Part shown: positions 8,403 through 15,544 of the stretch, piece by piece
Numbering within the stretch: the stretch's first letter is position 1
Layout: each line of letters opens with the position of its first letter
Source of the DNA: Caballeronia sp. SEWSISQ10-4 2
Lineage (GTDB): Bacteria > Pseudomonadota > Gammaproteobacteria > Burkholderiales > Burkholderiaceae
NCBI RefSeq assembly: GCF_030464885.1
Contig: NZ_JALPRJ010000059.1
Span: 1 to 52,125 of the forward strand
Direction: 5' to 3'
DNA length: 52,125 nt
The notes under the pieces: generated by a model
Told to the model about the DNA's origin: nothing
Databases searched by the model: none
The model's input: only the letters and a program-made list of their open reading frames with translations
Translations under genes and position numbers: made by a program

Positions 8403-9836
8403 ATGGAAGACTTCGCGAAGAATTTACCGGAAATCATTAAGGCAGCTGCGGCGAGTAACCTCGGGATAGTTGCCTTAATGTGTATCTTGTTTTCGTGCCT
8501 TGCCTATGGATTTTTTCGCAGATCGCACGATACATGGCGGTTTGCGGCGCTTCTACTGTTCTTCGCTGGCTGCGTGTCGTTCGGTTACTCAGTAATACGG
8601 TCCGCGAACGAGACACCGAGCCCGACGGGAGGGATCACGCTGTCTGCAGCTATCGATAAGTGGATCGCAGCGGCGGAGGTAGCGCGTTCAGCCCGCACTA
8701 TTTCCCCAGGCACGACGCCCGCGACCTCCCTGATAGAAGCCCGCAATCAATTTGAGTATGCCTGGAAGCAATCGTCGCTCGCTGATCGAAAAAAACAGAA
8801 TCCGGAGAAGGTTTCTAAATCCCTGTCGTACGTTAATCGAATGTATCGGATTGTAGAAGACGATAGTTCAACAAAGCCGAATGCGACATTCTGGGCCGAT
8901 GAAGCCGTTCACTACTTTCAAGAGATTCAGAGCCCAAAGCTCTTGACAGAGGCACTGCTCGATAAAGCAGCCATCTTCCTTGAAATATCTCAACTGGGAA
9001 ATAATGACAAACAACAGTTTGAGAATGTCGCGCGTGATGGCGATAAAATTATGACGCAAGCATATCAAACAGCCAATAGCGATCAACGCACGTCAGTATT
9101 GAGAATTTCATCGAGGTTTTATTACAATCTTGCCCGCCCCAGGAGCTTTCGATTATCCGATGAATGGGATAACAACTATTTGTTACTGGCCTACAATAAG
9201 GCCAAAGAAGCCTATGATACTGATCGTAACGATATAAAGAATGTAAATCAACTCACACGAACCGTAATCAAGGTCTCAAACAATCCTCCACAAGAAAACG
9301 ATCGAGAATGGACCAAACGCCTGCGCGATGCGCAGCAGAGTCTAAAGACGGCATGGAAGGCGAATCAGGCGGGATTGACTTCACTCGACCAGCGTTTATC
9401 ACCGTTAGACGTACTCGGTGTCTCGACCTTCGAGGCGATCGCCCGAGAATGGCGAGATCTTTCGGTTCAGGAAAAAAAGTCGCAATCGTCTATATATATA
9501 GCCGAATTGGAAACAGATTCGCTTACCCCTTTGCGTGAGGCTGTCGCTTTGCTTCAAAACTCCGAGCTCAGAAAATCGTATGGCTTCGACCTTTATTTTG
9601 ATATAGCGCGAGCGCAGGCCGTAGAAACCGCTATTCTCCGCGAGAACTCCTCGCATCAAGAAACGAAGGAGCTTGAGGAATTAAAAGTGAATTTACGGAC
9701 CGCTCGGGAGAATGCCAAGACCTCACAGCTAGACGCAGCGATCAAGGGGCTCGATAACGAGATCACATTTCGTTTACTTACCCCGAATGAGCGACAGGTG
9801 CTTCGCAAAATTCTCACCACAGGCGGCCCTAATTGA
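8403..9836 (+). CDS. two-helix membrane protein with long helical cytoplasmic region
   Basis: A 477-residue protein. The ATG at 8403 has GGAG six bases upstream; the frame is open further upstream to 8229 without a similar signal. After a short amphipathic lead come two membrane helices, about residues 20-38 (IVALMCILFSCLAYGFF) and 45-65 (FAALLLFFAGCVSFGYSVI). The remaining 400 residues are predicted-looking alpha helices with TPR-like spacing (for example EAVHYFQEI, AYNKAKEAYDTDRN) and no catalytic motif I can see. Two-helix anchors of this kind occur in front of various effector or sensor domains in bacterial conflict systems. It stands alone between divergent genes. A scaffold or sensor role is possible; the true function is unknown. 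Confidence 0.65.
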   Translation: MEDFAKNLPEIIKAAAASNLGIVALMCILFSCLAYGFFRRSHDTWRFAALLLFFAGCVSFGYSVIRSANETPSPTGGITLSAAIDKWIAAAEVARSARTISPGTTPATSLIEARNQFEYAWKQSSLADRKKQNPEKVSKSLSYVNRMYRIVEDDSSTKPNATFWADEAVHYFQEIQSPKLLTEALLDKAAIFLEISQLGNNDKQQFENVARDGDKIMTQAYQTANSDQRTSVLRISSRFYYNLARPRSFRLSDEWDNNYLLLAYNKAKEAYDTDRNDIKNVNQLTRTVIKVSNNPPQENDREWTKRLRDAQQSLKTAWKANQAGLTSLDQRLSPLDVLGVSTFEAIAREWRDLSVQEKKSQSSIYIAELETDSLTPLREAVALLQNSELRKSYGFDLYFDIARAQAVETAILRENSSHQETKELEELKVNLRTARENAKTSQLDAAIKGLDNEITFRLLTPNERQVLRKILTTGGPN

Positions 9837-10112
9837 TCCCTGCGAAGGACAACGTATTTCCGTCCCTCGTGTCTATTGGTTTCATGACGACGCGGAACTC
9901 CGTTTTCAGATGTGAGCCGACCCGCAGAAGAAACTCGTCACTCCCCTCGACATCTACGAGGCGGTCCCCGGAAGCCAACATACCCACCAGCAGCCGTGAA
10001 GATCAACCATGCGGGCACGGAGGCTTCCGCAACGGTGACCACTCAAGTGCGGAACGACGGGAAAAACTCCGCGCTCAAGGCCCGCATCATCGCCGACGTC
10101 GTTACGCGGTAG
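9837..10112 (+). pseudogene. decayed coding relic, possibly from a glycoside hydrolase
   Basis: Between the membrane protein and the next minus-strand gene, plus-strand translation gives protein-like pieces broken by stops and frame changes. One frame reads FHDDAELRFQ, a stop, then KKLVTPLDIYEAV from about 9868 to 9968. Another frame reads ASATVTTQVRNDG followed by ALKARIIADVV from about 10020 to 10106, ending at TAG 10110-10112. The second piece resembles the beta-sandwich of family 2 glycoside hydrolases (V-x-x-x-V-R-N-D pattern). Two protein-like blocks in different frames suggest a truncated, frameshifted gene. No intact frame exists. The identity is a guess. Confidence 0.25.
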
Positions 10113-10130
10113 CGGGTGCCTACAGAGGCT

Positions 10131-11348
10131 TCATGAACAAGGGGGCGCGGCGATCGACACCATCCAGTTCACCAGCGCCTCCCGTGTTACCTCGAAACAT
10201 CGATAGCGCAGGAGGGAACGGTGGGCTGTGTCTGGGTCAGACACAATGTCCATATGTCGCTGCGCTGAAAACTCGCCCAGATCGAACTTACCCGCATGAA
10301 AGTGGGACGACCTGATGTCACTATGCAGGTAATCCAGCATCTTCGGGTCTGCCGCGGCTTGGGGTGAATACTTCCGCATGAATTCGCTAAAGCCATTGCA
10401 GTCCGGCTCCGTTTGCTGCAGGGCGTCGATTGACGCAACACGATAAGCTAGTGCAGCAGAGGGAAAACGTTGAAATAGCGACAGGCCAATCTGATACATC
10501 CTCGCAGCACCATCGAACGCGTCTTTCACTGGTTCTGCCAAACCGTCAAGTCCTCTCAGAATCCTTCTGGCCTCGGGAGGCATTTTCAGCGTACCTGTGG
10601 TGCGGCCGTATGTTGCGATCGCCGATCCCCAGGCGCCCGCGCCGCAAATGTTTCCTTTGCCCGGCATGGAGGTTGGCACGGGTACATTGAAGACGCCCCG
10701 ACTAAACCTTTCACTTCGCGATCCCTCAGGAAGGAGAACCCAGACTTGTTCACCGGTATATTCATATAGATCGACGTCCAGCAAGAGCGAAAAGCGAGCC
10801 GCCAAGCGCCGAGAGAACTCAGAGGCCAAGTAGCTAGCATCTCGTTCGTCAATCGAATCAACCTCGAAGTCCAAGGCAACGACGCGTTCAGCATTGAGCA
10901 GGGCGGGAAAGGGATCGTCCAACATGGCGGGAGCCAGCCGCACACCGCGGAACCAATACTCGCCATCCAGTTGAGGACCGATGTAATACAAGATTTGGCG
11001 CCTAACCGTTCGAGTGCGGCGCTCGTTGAATGCAGACAGTAGTGCCGAATTCACAATATCCTGAGCAGCGTTCTCCCAGTCCACCACAGGCCCATAAATG
11101 GCCTCGCCTATCGGGGATACCTCAACACTGATCAGCTCTCCGGTCGACGATGTGTCGAATACCCATTGCAGTTCGAGCTGGCCGAAGTTTTCGCCGAATA
11201 CTGTATGTACCGTAGTGCTGAAAGATCCGTCTGCTGTGACTCCAAGCGCCGCTTGGGAGCGCACCGCTCGCTTGGCGAACTCGCTGTTCAGGTATGCGAG
11301 AAAAAGTTGCTGCTTCGGCCCATTAGCGATTGACAGAGAACGTTTCAT
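10131..11348 (-). CDS. hypothetical protein with C-terminal HEPN-like motif
   Basis: A 405-residue protein I cannot assign to a family by eye. Near residue 347 it has YLHSDIRSSHFHAGKF, which contains R-x4-H (RSSHFH) in the same local setting (helix, D-x-R-S, then H-x-G) as the Apea-type HEPN active site, and in the same C-terminal position. The N-terminal 200 residues are beta-rich and end in a segment with LLDVDLYEYTGEQVWVLLPEG. There is no signal peptide or membrane helix. The Shine-Dalgarno is weak (GGAT before ATG). If HEPN, it would be a stand-alone putative RNase in this island. Confidence 0.55.
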   Translation of the reverse strand: MKRSLSIANGPKQQLFLAYLNSEFAKRAVRSQAALGVTADGSFSTTVHTVFGENFGQLELQWVFDTSSTGELISVEVSPIGEAIYGPVVDWENAAQDIVNSALLSAFNERRTRTVRRQILYYIGPQLDGEYWFRGVRLAPAMLDDPFPALLNAERVVALDFEVDSIDERDASYLASEFSRRLAARFSLLLDVDLYEYTGEQVWVLLPEGSRSERFSRGVFNVPVPTSMPGKGNICGAGAWGSAIATYGRTTGTLKMPPEARRILRGLDGLAEPVKDAFDGAARMYQIGLSLFQRFPSAALAYRVASIDALQQTEPDCNGFSEFMRKYSPQAAADPKMLDYLHSDIRSSHFHAGKFDLGEFSAQRHMDIVSDPDTAHRSLLRYRCFEVTREALVNWMVSIAAPPCS

Positions 11349-11850
11349 ACCGCATCCGTGTGTGGAAATACAGCGAGCAGAAAGAATATCACCTGCCCGA
11401 ACTCAGCTACGAACTGCGTCCGTGTGTGAAGGTCCGGTGTTAGGTTGAACCGACGTTCGAGCGTCCTCGTGAGAGCGCCGGTCAAAGGACGAAGGTGGCC
11501 GATTTACGCCGAACGAGATATTGCTGCGAGGATGTCGAGCCGAGGGCTGCTTTGGCTGTTAACTGTGTCAATAGCGGTATCGCAGGGTCATTAGGGAAGG
11601 AGTTCGCTTGTGCGATCGAGCGAATCTGGTTTGCTACAGAATTTCTATAGCAAGGTGGGAGAGGTAGGCGGGGCGGGGCTTGGGCATCTCATTCCACCCC
11701 CTGAACTACGGGGCGCCCGTCAACGGGTCTCTCGACGGCAATGAGTAGAGACGGCTACCGTCGCGACCTTCGTAACACCGATGATATGCCTCTCCTATGA
11801 GTTGGGCCACGCGAGTTGAGTAAAGTCAATCAGCGTTGATTAGAGTTGAG
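11349..11850. other. intergenic stretch with GAGT boxes at its right end
   Basis: About 502 bases. No convincing gene. Two near-identical direct repeats, GC(A/G)TCCGTGTGTG, start near 11353 and 11420. From 11743 to 11853 there is a cluster of GAGT tetramers (11743, 11799, 11813, 11818, 11843, 11848) next to the end of the RHH gene, including two copies of GAGTTGAGT(T)AA. These match boxes on the other side of the partition cassette. Confidence 0.5.
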
Positions 11851-12111
11851 TTAATCCAGTATTCGGTCTTGCAGGTCTTTCAATATCAGTTCGCGCACGT
11901 ACTGCGCGCCGGTCAACCGCAGATATGCTGCACGGAGCTTCACTCGCTCATGGAAATCCGGGGTGAGATCCAGATTTAGGCGCACGGGCTTTAATGGGCG
12001 CGGCTGCTGCTGTGAACGGACCATTCCGGCATCGTTGGAAAAATCTTCGGGGCTGGCCGGGCGAAGCTCTGGCCTGGCCGTGTGCGGTTGAAGCTTGAAT
12101 TTGCTGGTCAT
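11851..12111 (-). CDS. ParG-like ribbon-helix-helix partition partner
   Basis: An 86-residue protein. The N-terminal half is polar and looks unstructured. The C-terminal half, from KPVRLNLDLTPDFHERVK to the end, has the strand-helix-helix layout of ribbon-helix-helix DNA-binding proteins: LNLDL as the strand, then two helices ending in ELILKDLQDRIL. This matches ParG, the partner of ParF in type Ib partition, in size and layout. The ATG at 12111 lies 10 bases after the end of parA, so the two are one operon; a longer frame upstream overlaps parA and is rejected. It probably binds the GAGT/ACTC boxes on both sides of the cassette and represses the operon. Its stop codon itself overlaps one such box. 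Confidence 0.65.
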   Translation of the reverse strand: MTSKFKLQPHTARPELRPASPEDFSNDAGMVRSQQQPRPLKPVRLNLDLTPDFHERVKLRAAYLRLTGAQYVRELILKDLQDRILD

Positions 12112-12121
12112 GTGAATCCTG

Positions 12122-12760
12122 TCAACTGAGGTCGAAAAATTCCTGTGCGAGAAGCTGGATCTCCGCGCGTGCCTGGCTGTTGTCGAGCTCGGTGACGCCC
12201 TTTCCAGCCAAGAGGGCATCGCGATAGACCTTGCGGTCCCGGATGATCGTGTCAGCGAGTTCAAGGTGGTCAAACTGGGCCAGTAGGTTCCGTGCGTCCT
12301 CGACTTCACGAATCAACGGGTTGGATGGAGCGATGGAAAGGACCGCTACTGCCTTCAGTTTCGGATTCAGTCCGCGCGCCAGGCCGATCAGCTCGTTGAC
12401 CTTCGAGAATGTCTCCAGATCCGCCTGACTGGCCTTGGTTGGCACGAGCAGCAGATTCGCGACGGCCATCGCGGACCGCATTTCGCGCGAATCGCGGCCG
12501 CCTGCATCGACCACGACCACCTGATACCGTCGCGCGAGGTCACGCAGCGTCGAGGCAATCTCGCCGGAACGCTGAACGCACGGCACAGCCGGCGTGATAC
12601 CAACCTCATCGCGCCGCTCGACAAACCGGGCCGCCGTCGCCTGGCCGTCGGTATCGAGCAACACGATGTCCACGCCCTGATGGGCCAAGTGAACGGCCAA
12701 ATTTGTGGCAAGCGTCGACTTACCAACGCCCCCTTTCTCTGCGGCGATCAATAGGATCAT
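12122..12760 (-). CDS. parA: ParA/ParF-family partition ATPase
   Basis: A 212-residue deviant Walker-A ATPase. MILLIAAEKGGVGKSTLATN at the N-terminus holds the KGGxxKST signature; VVVDAGGRDSREM near 75 is the Walker A' region; LLVPTKASQADLETF follows as expected. It lacks an N-terminal DNA-binding domain, so it is of the short type Ib (ParF) class that polymerises or patterns on the nucleoid and moves DNA bound by a ParG-like partner. I chose the ATG at 12760 because GGGAG precedes it and the frame then starts at the usual first strand. It is followed at once by the RHH partner and preceded by an ordered array of GAGT/ACTC boxes. In an integrative element it would stabilise an excised circular form. 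Confidence 0.85.
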   Translation of the reverse strand: MILLIAAEKGGVGKSTLATNLAVHLAHQGVDIVLLDTDGQATAARFVERRDEVGITPAVPCVQRSGEIASTLRDLARRYQVVVVDAGGRDSREMRSAMAVANLLLVPTKASQADLETFSKVNELIGLARGLNPKLKAVAVLSIAPSNPLIREVEDARNLLAQFDHLELADTIIRDRKVYRDALLAGKGVTELDNSQARAEIQLLAQEFFDLS

Positions 12761-12779
12761 CGCTTCGCTCCCTGATGAG

Positions 12780-12892
12780 GTGAGTAACTTCACGTGGAAC
12801 TACTTGGAGTTGCGCCGAGTGGCTTGGAGTTAAGTTACTCACCGTCGAGTCGTGCCGCTCCGAGCTTTGCCCGGCGACTCTGAGTTGAGTTA
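12780..12892. promoter_or_regulatory. candidate centromere/operator: phased GAGT/ACTC boxes
   Basis: Just upstream of parA are nine GAGT or ACTC tetramers in about 110 bases: 12782, 12807, 12817, 12827, 12837 (ACTC), 12847, 12877 (ACTC), 12882 and 12887. Five in a row are spaced exactly 10 bp, and 12877 and 12887 stay in the same phase. An 11-bp perfect inverted repeat (12780-12790 and 12832-12842) and two copies of CTTGGAGTT (12803 and 12823) lie within the array. ParG of plasmid TP228 is known to bind arrays of ACTC boxes, so this is a likely parS/operator for the adjacent genes. Binding is inferred. Confidence 0.6.
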
Positions 12893-12931
12893 CGTTGAGC
12901 GCATCCTATGCGGCCGAGCCCGCAGCCGTAC

Positions 12932-12953
12932 ATGGTGTTGTGTGCAAGTTAGG
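12932..12953 (+). repeat. 22-bp direct repeat, copy 1, left of integrase
   Basis: This 22-bp segment matches 14077-14098 at 19 positions, with all three differences transitions, in the same orientation. The pair brackets the integrase gene. They may be arm-type integrase binding sites or a duplication from an earlier insertion. Both end in GTTAGG followed by a pyrimidine. Confidence 0.5.
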
Positions 12954-12986
12954 TTTTTCAGTCGGGCCAGGGCGGACACCCGTGCA

Positions 12987-14006
12987 TTAGCCAAGCTTTC
13001 TCGCCAGGTCAGTCGCACGCGGGTGGTAGTAGCGCTTCAGCATCTGTACGGTCTTGTGTCCGGTCACGGCTGATAGCTCCAGAATGTTGTCGAGGCGCTC
13101 AGCTATTCGCGACGTCGCTTCGTGCCGCAGATCGTGGAAATGCAAGTTTGCGATCCCGGCACGCTCGCAGGCGCGGGTGAATGCCTTTTTGAGGGCTTCC
13201 CCGGTGATCGGGAACACTTGTCCGTCAGGCTCGCGTGGCAGGGCCGCCAGTGTGGCCGCAGCTCGTGTCGAGAGCGGAACGTCACGCGGCTCTCCGTTCT
13301 TGCTGTCGTGCAGCCGGACAAATCGTTCGTCGAGGTACACATCAGGCCAATGCAGGGAGAGAATCTCGCTGCGGCGCATGGCCGTTTCGATCGCGAAGAC
13401 CACGACGGGCAGCACACATTTGTTGCGGCAGCCGCCGGGCTCGAAGCGCCTGTTCTCGTCACGTCGGCTGGGGGCGAGCTCGGAAAGCAGGCGGTTTTCT
13501 TCGTCATTGAATAGACGACGTGTGCGTGCCCGATTTTCTTTGGGGCGACGGATCTCCGATACAGGGTTGGCTTTGATGGGAATAGCCCATTCTTTGCGGG
13601 CAATAGTAAGCACGTGGCCGATCAGAGTCAGCTCACGGTTGACCGTGGATCCGCTCACCTGACGCAGCCGGCTGTCGCGGTATTCGGCCATGACTTTGCT
13701 TGTCAGCGCCGCAACCTTGTACTCGGCCAGCGATTCCGTGCGCAGTTTGCGGATGCGTAGGATTTCTCCCGCACCGCCTTTTTTGTGCGGCGAGACTTCT
13801 TCGGCATAACGCTTCAGGAGATCGCCGAAGCTGTTGAGCTCGGCCTCGATTCGGTCGACGAAGATGCCGCGGTCCATCTCGCATTCAATGTTCCGAGCCC
13901 AAGCCTCGGCTTCGGCTCGGGTGTCGAAACTGCGATTCTGCTGGGGGTAACCCTGCCGCCTGATGTATGCGCGCCAGTAGTTGCCGCGTTTCCAGATGCC
14001 CGCCAT
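12987..14006 (-). CDS. tyrosine recombinase / integrase
   Basis: A 339-residue phage-type integrase. The N-terminal part has an AP2-like arm-binding segment (GNYWRAYIRRQGYP), then a SAM-like core-binding domain. Catalytic residues of tyrosine recombinases are all visible: Arg in AMRRSEILSL, His and Arg in HDLRHEATSR, His in TGHKTVQML and the nucleophile Tyr in KRYYHP near the C-terminus. It reads away from the tRNA-Val gene, with its start about 175 bases from the tRNA 3' end, the usual layout for an element that inserts into that tRNA and keeps attL/attR at the tRNA end. The ATG opens on MAGIWKRG, typical for this family. It probably mobilises the whole island. Confidence 0.92.
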   Translation of the reverse strand: MAGIWKRGNYWRAYIRRQGYPQQNRSFDTRAEAEAWARNIECEMDRGIFVDRIEAELNSFGDLLKRYAEEVSPHKKGGAGEILRIRKLRTESLAEYKVAALTSKVMAEYRDSRLRQVSGSTVNRELTLIGHVLTIARKEWAIPIKANPVSEIRRPKENRARTRRLFNDEENRLLSELAPSRRDENRRFEPGGCRNKCVLPVVVFAIETAMRRSEILSLHWPDVYLDERFVRLHDSKNGEPRDVPLSTRAAATLAALPREPDGQVFPITGEALKKAFTRACERAGIANLHFHDLRHEATSRIAERLDNILELSAVTGHKTVQMLKRYYHPRATDLARKLG

Positions 14007-14076
14007 TTGATGCTCCAGACGATGTTGGTTGCTTTTGTGTCTGGGGCTATTTTCGACTGCGCCGCTTTTGCGCCAA

Positions 14077-14098
14077 ATGGCGTTGTGCGCGAGTTAGG
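14077..14098 (+). repeat. 22-bp direct repeat, copy 2, right of integrase
   Basis: Partner of the repeat at 12932-12953, matching at 19 of 22 positions. It lies between the integrase start and the tRNA-Val 3' end, where arm-type or regulatory sites of an integrase are often found. Confidence 0.5.
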
Positions 14099-14115
14099 CT
14101 CTGCTGCCAGAAAAG

Positions 14116-14151
14116 AAAAAGGCCCTCAAGCAATTGCCTGAGGGCCTTTTT
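14116..14151. terminator. bidirectional intrinsic terminator
   Basis: A stem GGCCCTCA / TGAGGGCC with a 10-base spacer is flanked by an A-run on the left and a T-run on the right, extending the stem to 13 bp. It can end transcripts from the tRNA-Val operon on the minus strand and from the plus strand. It sits between the tRNA and the integrase. Confidence 0.8.
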
Positions 14152-14181
14152 CAACGCGATGCAAACTCAACCGCGAAATCC

Positions 14182-14256
14182 TGGTGGGTGGTACAGGGAT
14201 TGAACCTGTGACCCCTGCCGTGTGAAGGCAGTGCTCTACCGCTGAGCTAACCACCC
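14182..14256 (-). tRNA. tRNA-Val (CAC), likely attachment site of the island
   Basis: A 75-base minus-strand tRNA with encoded CCA. The acceptor pairs GGGTGGT with ACCACCC, and the anticodon stem CTGCC/GGCAG carries loop TTCACAC, giving anticodon CAC, which reads GUG (Val). The T-arm has GGTTCAATCC. It lies 79 bases after dnaQ on the same strand. Its 3' end faces the integrase and the accessory region, so the island probably uses it as attB; the other copy of the repeated tRNA end is not in the window. Confidence 0.95.
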
Positions 14257-14335
14257 GAAGAGCTTTGGATTATGTCAGAGCTTGGCCGTTTCGTAAAGCG
14301 AATATTTGAGTGCTTCAATAATCTGATCGCCTGAA

Positions 14336-15073
14336 TCAGGACGCCGCCGGCACCTCGGCAGCGATCGCCATCTCGATCCGCCACACGCTCGTTCCCTTAA
14401 CCGCCTTGTCGAGATCGTCAAGAACGGCGAGATGCGCGCTCAACTCTTCCGCCGATGCCACCAGCACTGGCAACTGCAGATCATCAAGCGCGATACGCGG
14501 TGCATGGCCCTTGCCGGCCGCTGGCGTTTCGCCGAGCATGTCGATCACCAGGCTTTCCTGGCCGCGCGTCATCGCCAAATAGACTTCTGCAAGGAGCTCA
14601 GAGTCGAGCAGGGCGCCATGCAGCGTCCGATGCGCATTGCTGACATCAAAGCGATCGCACAAGGCATCGAGTGAATTGCGCTTGCCGGGGAACATCTGCT
14701 TCGCCTGCACAAGCGTGTCGATCACGCCGCCGCACACTTCCTTCACGCAAGGCATGCCAACCAGACCGAACTCGACGTCCATGAAACCGACGTCGAACGG
14801 CGCGTTGTGGATGATCAGCTCCGCATCCGCGATGAAGTCGCGCAACTCGGCGGCGATATCGGCGAACTTGGGTTTGTCGCTGAGAAATTCCGTGGTCAGG
14901 CCGTGCACCGCGAGCGCGCCCGGATCGCTGTCACGTCCCGGATTCACGTAGAAGTGCAGGTTATTGCCGGTGAGCCGTCGATTAATCAGCTCGACGCAGC
15001 CGATTTCGATAATGCGGTCGCCCGTGCGGGCGTTGAGGCCGGTGGTTTCGGTATCGAGTACGAGTTGGCGCAT
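14336..15073 (-). CDS. dnaQ: DNA polymerase III epsilon subunit (3'-5' proofreading exonuclease)
   Basis: A 245-residue protein, the usual size. ExoI motif VLDTETTGLNARTGDRIIEIG at the N-terminus (split here by family convention) supplies Asp and Glu metal ligands; ExoII is HNAPFDVGFMD near 92; ExoIII epsilon is H-x5-D (HGALLDSE) near 152. It removes misincorporated bases in the Pol III core with alpha and theta. The C-terminal 60 residues form the alpha-binding tail. It follows rnhA after 12 bases and precedes tRNA-Val, so all three probably share a transcript with the methyltransferase gene upstream. Confidence 0.95.
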   Translation of the reverse strand: MRQLVLDTETTGLNARTGDRIIEIGCVELINRRLTGNNLHFYVNPGRDSDPGALAVHGLTTEFLSDKPKFADIAAELRDFIADAELIIHNAPFDVGFMDVEFGLVGMPCVKEVCGGVIDTLVQAKQMFPGKRNSLDALCDRFDVSNAHRTLHGALLDSELLAEVYLAMTRGQESLVIDMLGETPAAGKGHAPRIALDDLQLPVLVASAEELSAHLAVLDDLDKAVKGTSVWRIEMAIAAEVPAAS

Positions 15074-15085
15074 AGAGATAAGTAA

Positions 15086-15544
15086 TTAGCCTTCGGCGAG
15101 TGAAGTCACGCCGCGATTCGCGAGCGCATCGGCGCGTTCGTTTTCCGGATGGCCCGAATGGCCTTTCACCCAGCGCCATTCGATCTGATGCTGACCGACA
15201 AGTGCATCGAGCCGCTTCCAGAGATCCGCGTTCTTGACCGGCGTTTTCGCCGCCGTCATCCAGTTCTTCTTCTTCCAGCCGTGAATCCATTCGCTGATGC
15301 CCTTCTGGACATATTGCGAATCGGTGTGAATGACCACGCGACACGGCCGCTTGAGCGCCTCGAGCGCCGAAATCACGCCCATGAGCTCCATGCGGTTGTT
15401 GGTCGTCGGCGTTTCTCCGCCGAACAATTCCTTTTCCTGGTCGCCGAAGCGCAGCAGCGCGCCCCAGCCGCCAGGGCCGGGATTGCCTTTACAGGCGCCG
15501 TCGGTATAGATGTCGATTACTTTGTCTGTAGTGTCTAAGGTCAT
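15086..15544 (-). CDS. rnhA: ribonuclease HI
   Basis: A 152-residue RNase H, the standard bacterial length, which degrades the RNA strand of RNA-DNA hybrids. It has IYTDGACKGNPGPGGWG (first Asp), RMELMG (Glu), HTDSQYV (second Asp), the basic handle HGWKKKNW, and HSGHPENERADALAN with the last His and Asp. The ATG at 15544 overlaps the TGA of the methyltransferase gene by one base (TGATG), showing translational coupling; the longer frame upstream lies inside that gene and is rejected. Confidence 0.95.
   Translation of the reverse strand: MTLDTTDKVIDIYTDGACKGNPGPGGWGALLRFGDQEKELFGGETPTTNNRMELMGVISALEALKRPCRVVIHTDSQYVQKGISEWIHGWKKKNWMTAAKTPVKNADLWKRLDALVGQHQIEWRWVKGHSGHPENERADALANRGVTSLAEG

Noticed and set aside
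9833..10315. 160-residue plus-strand frame after the membrane protein gene
   Set aside because: Arg/Ser/Pro-rich with no ribosome binding site, and overlapping the minus-strand 405-residue gene. The frame-broken relic is a better reading.
14077..14100. attC-like integron site next to the integrase
   Set aside because: The GTTAGGC end fits GTTRRRY, but no RYYYAAC partner with the needed folded arms is present, and the integrase lacks the integron-specific region. The site is better explained as one of two direct repeats.
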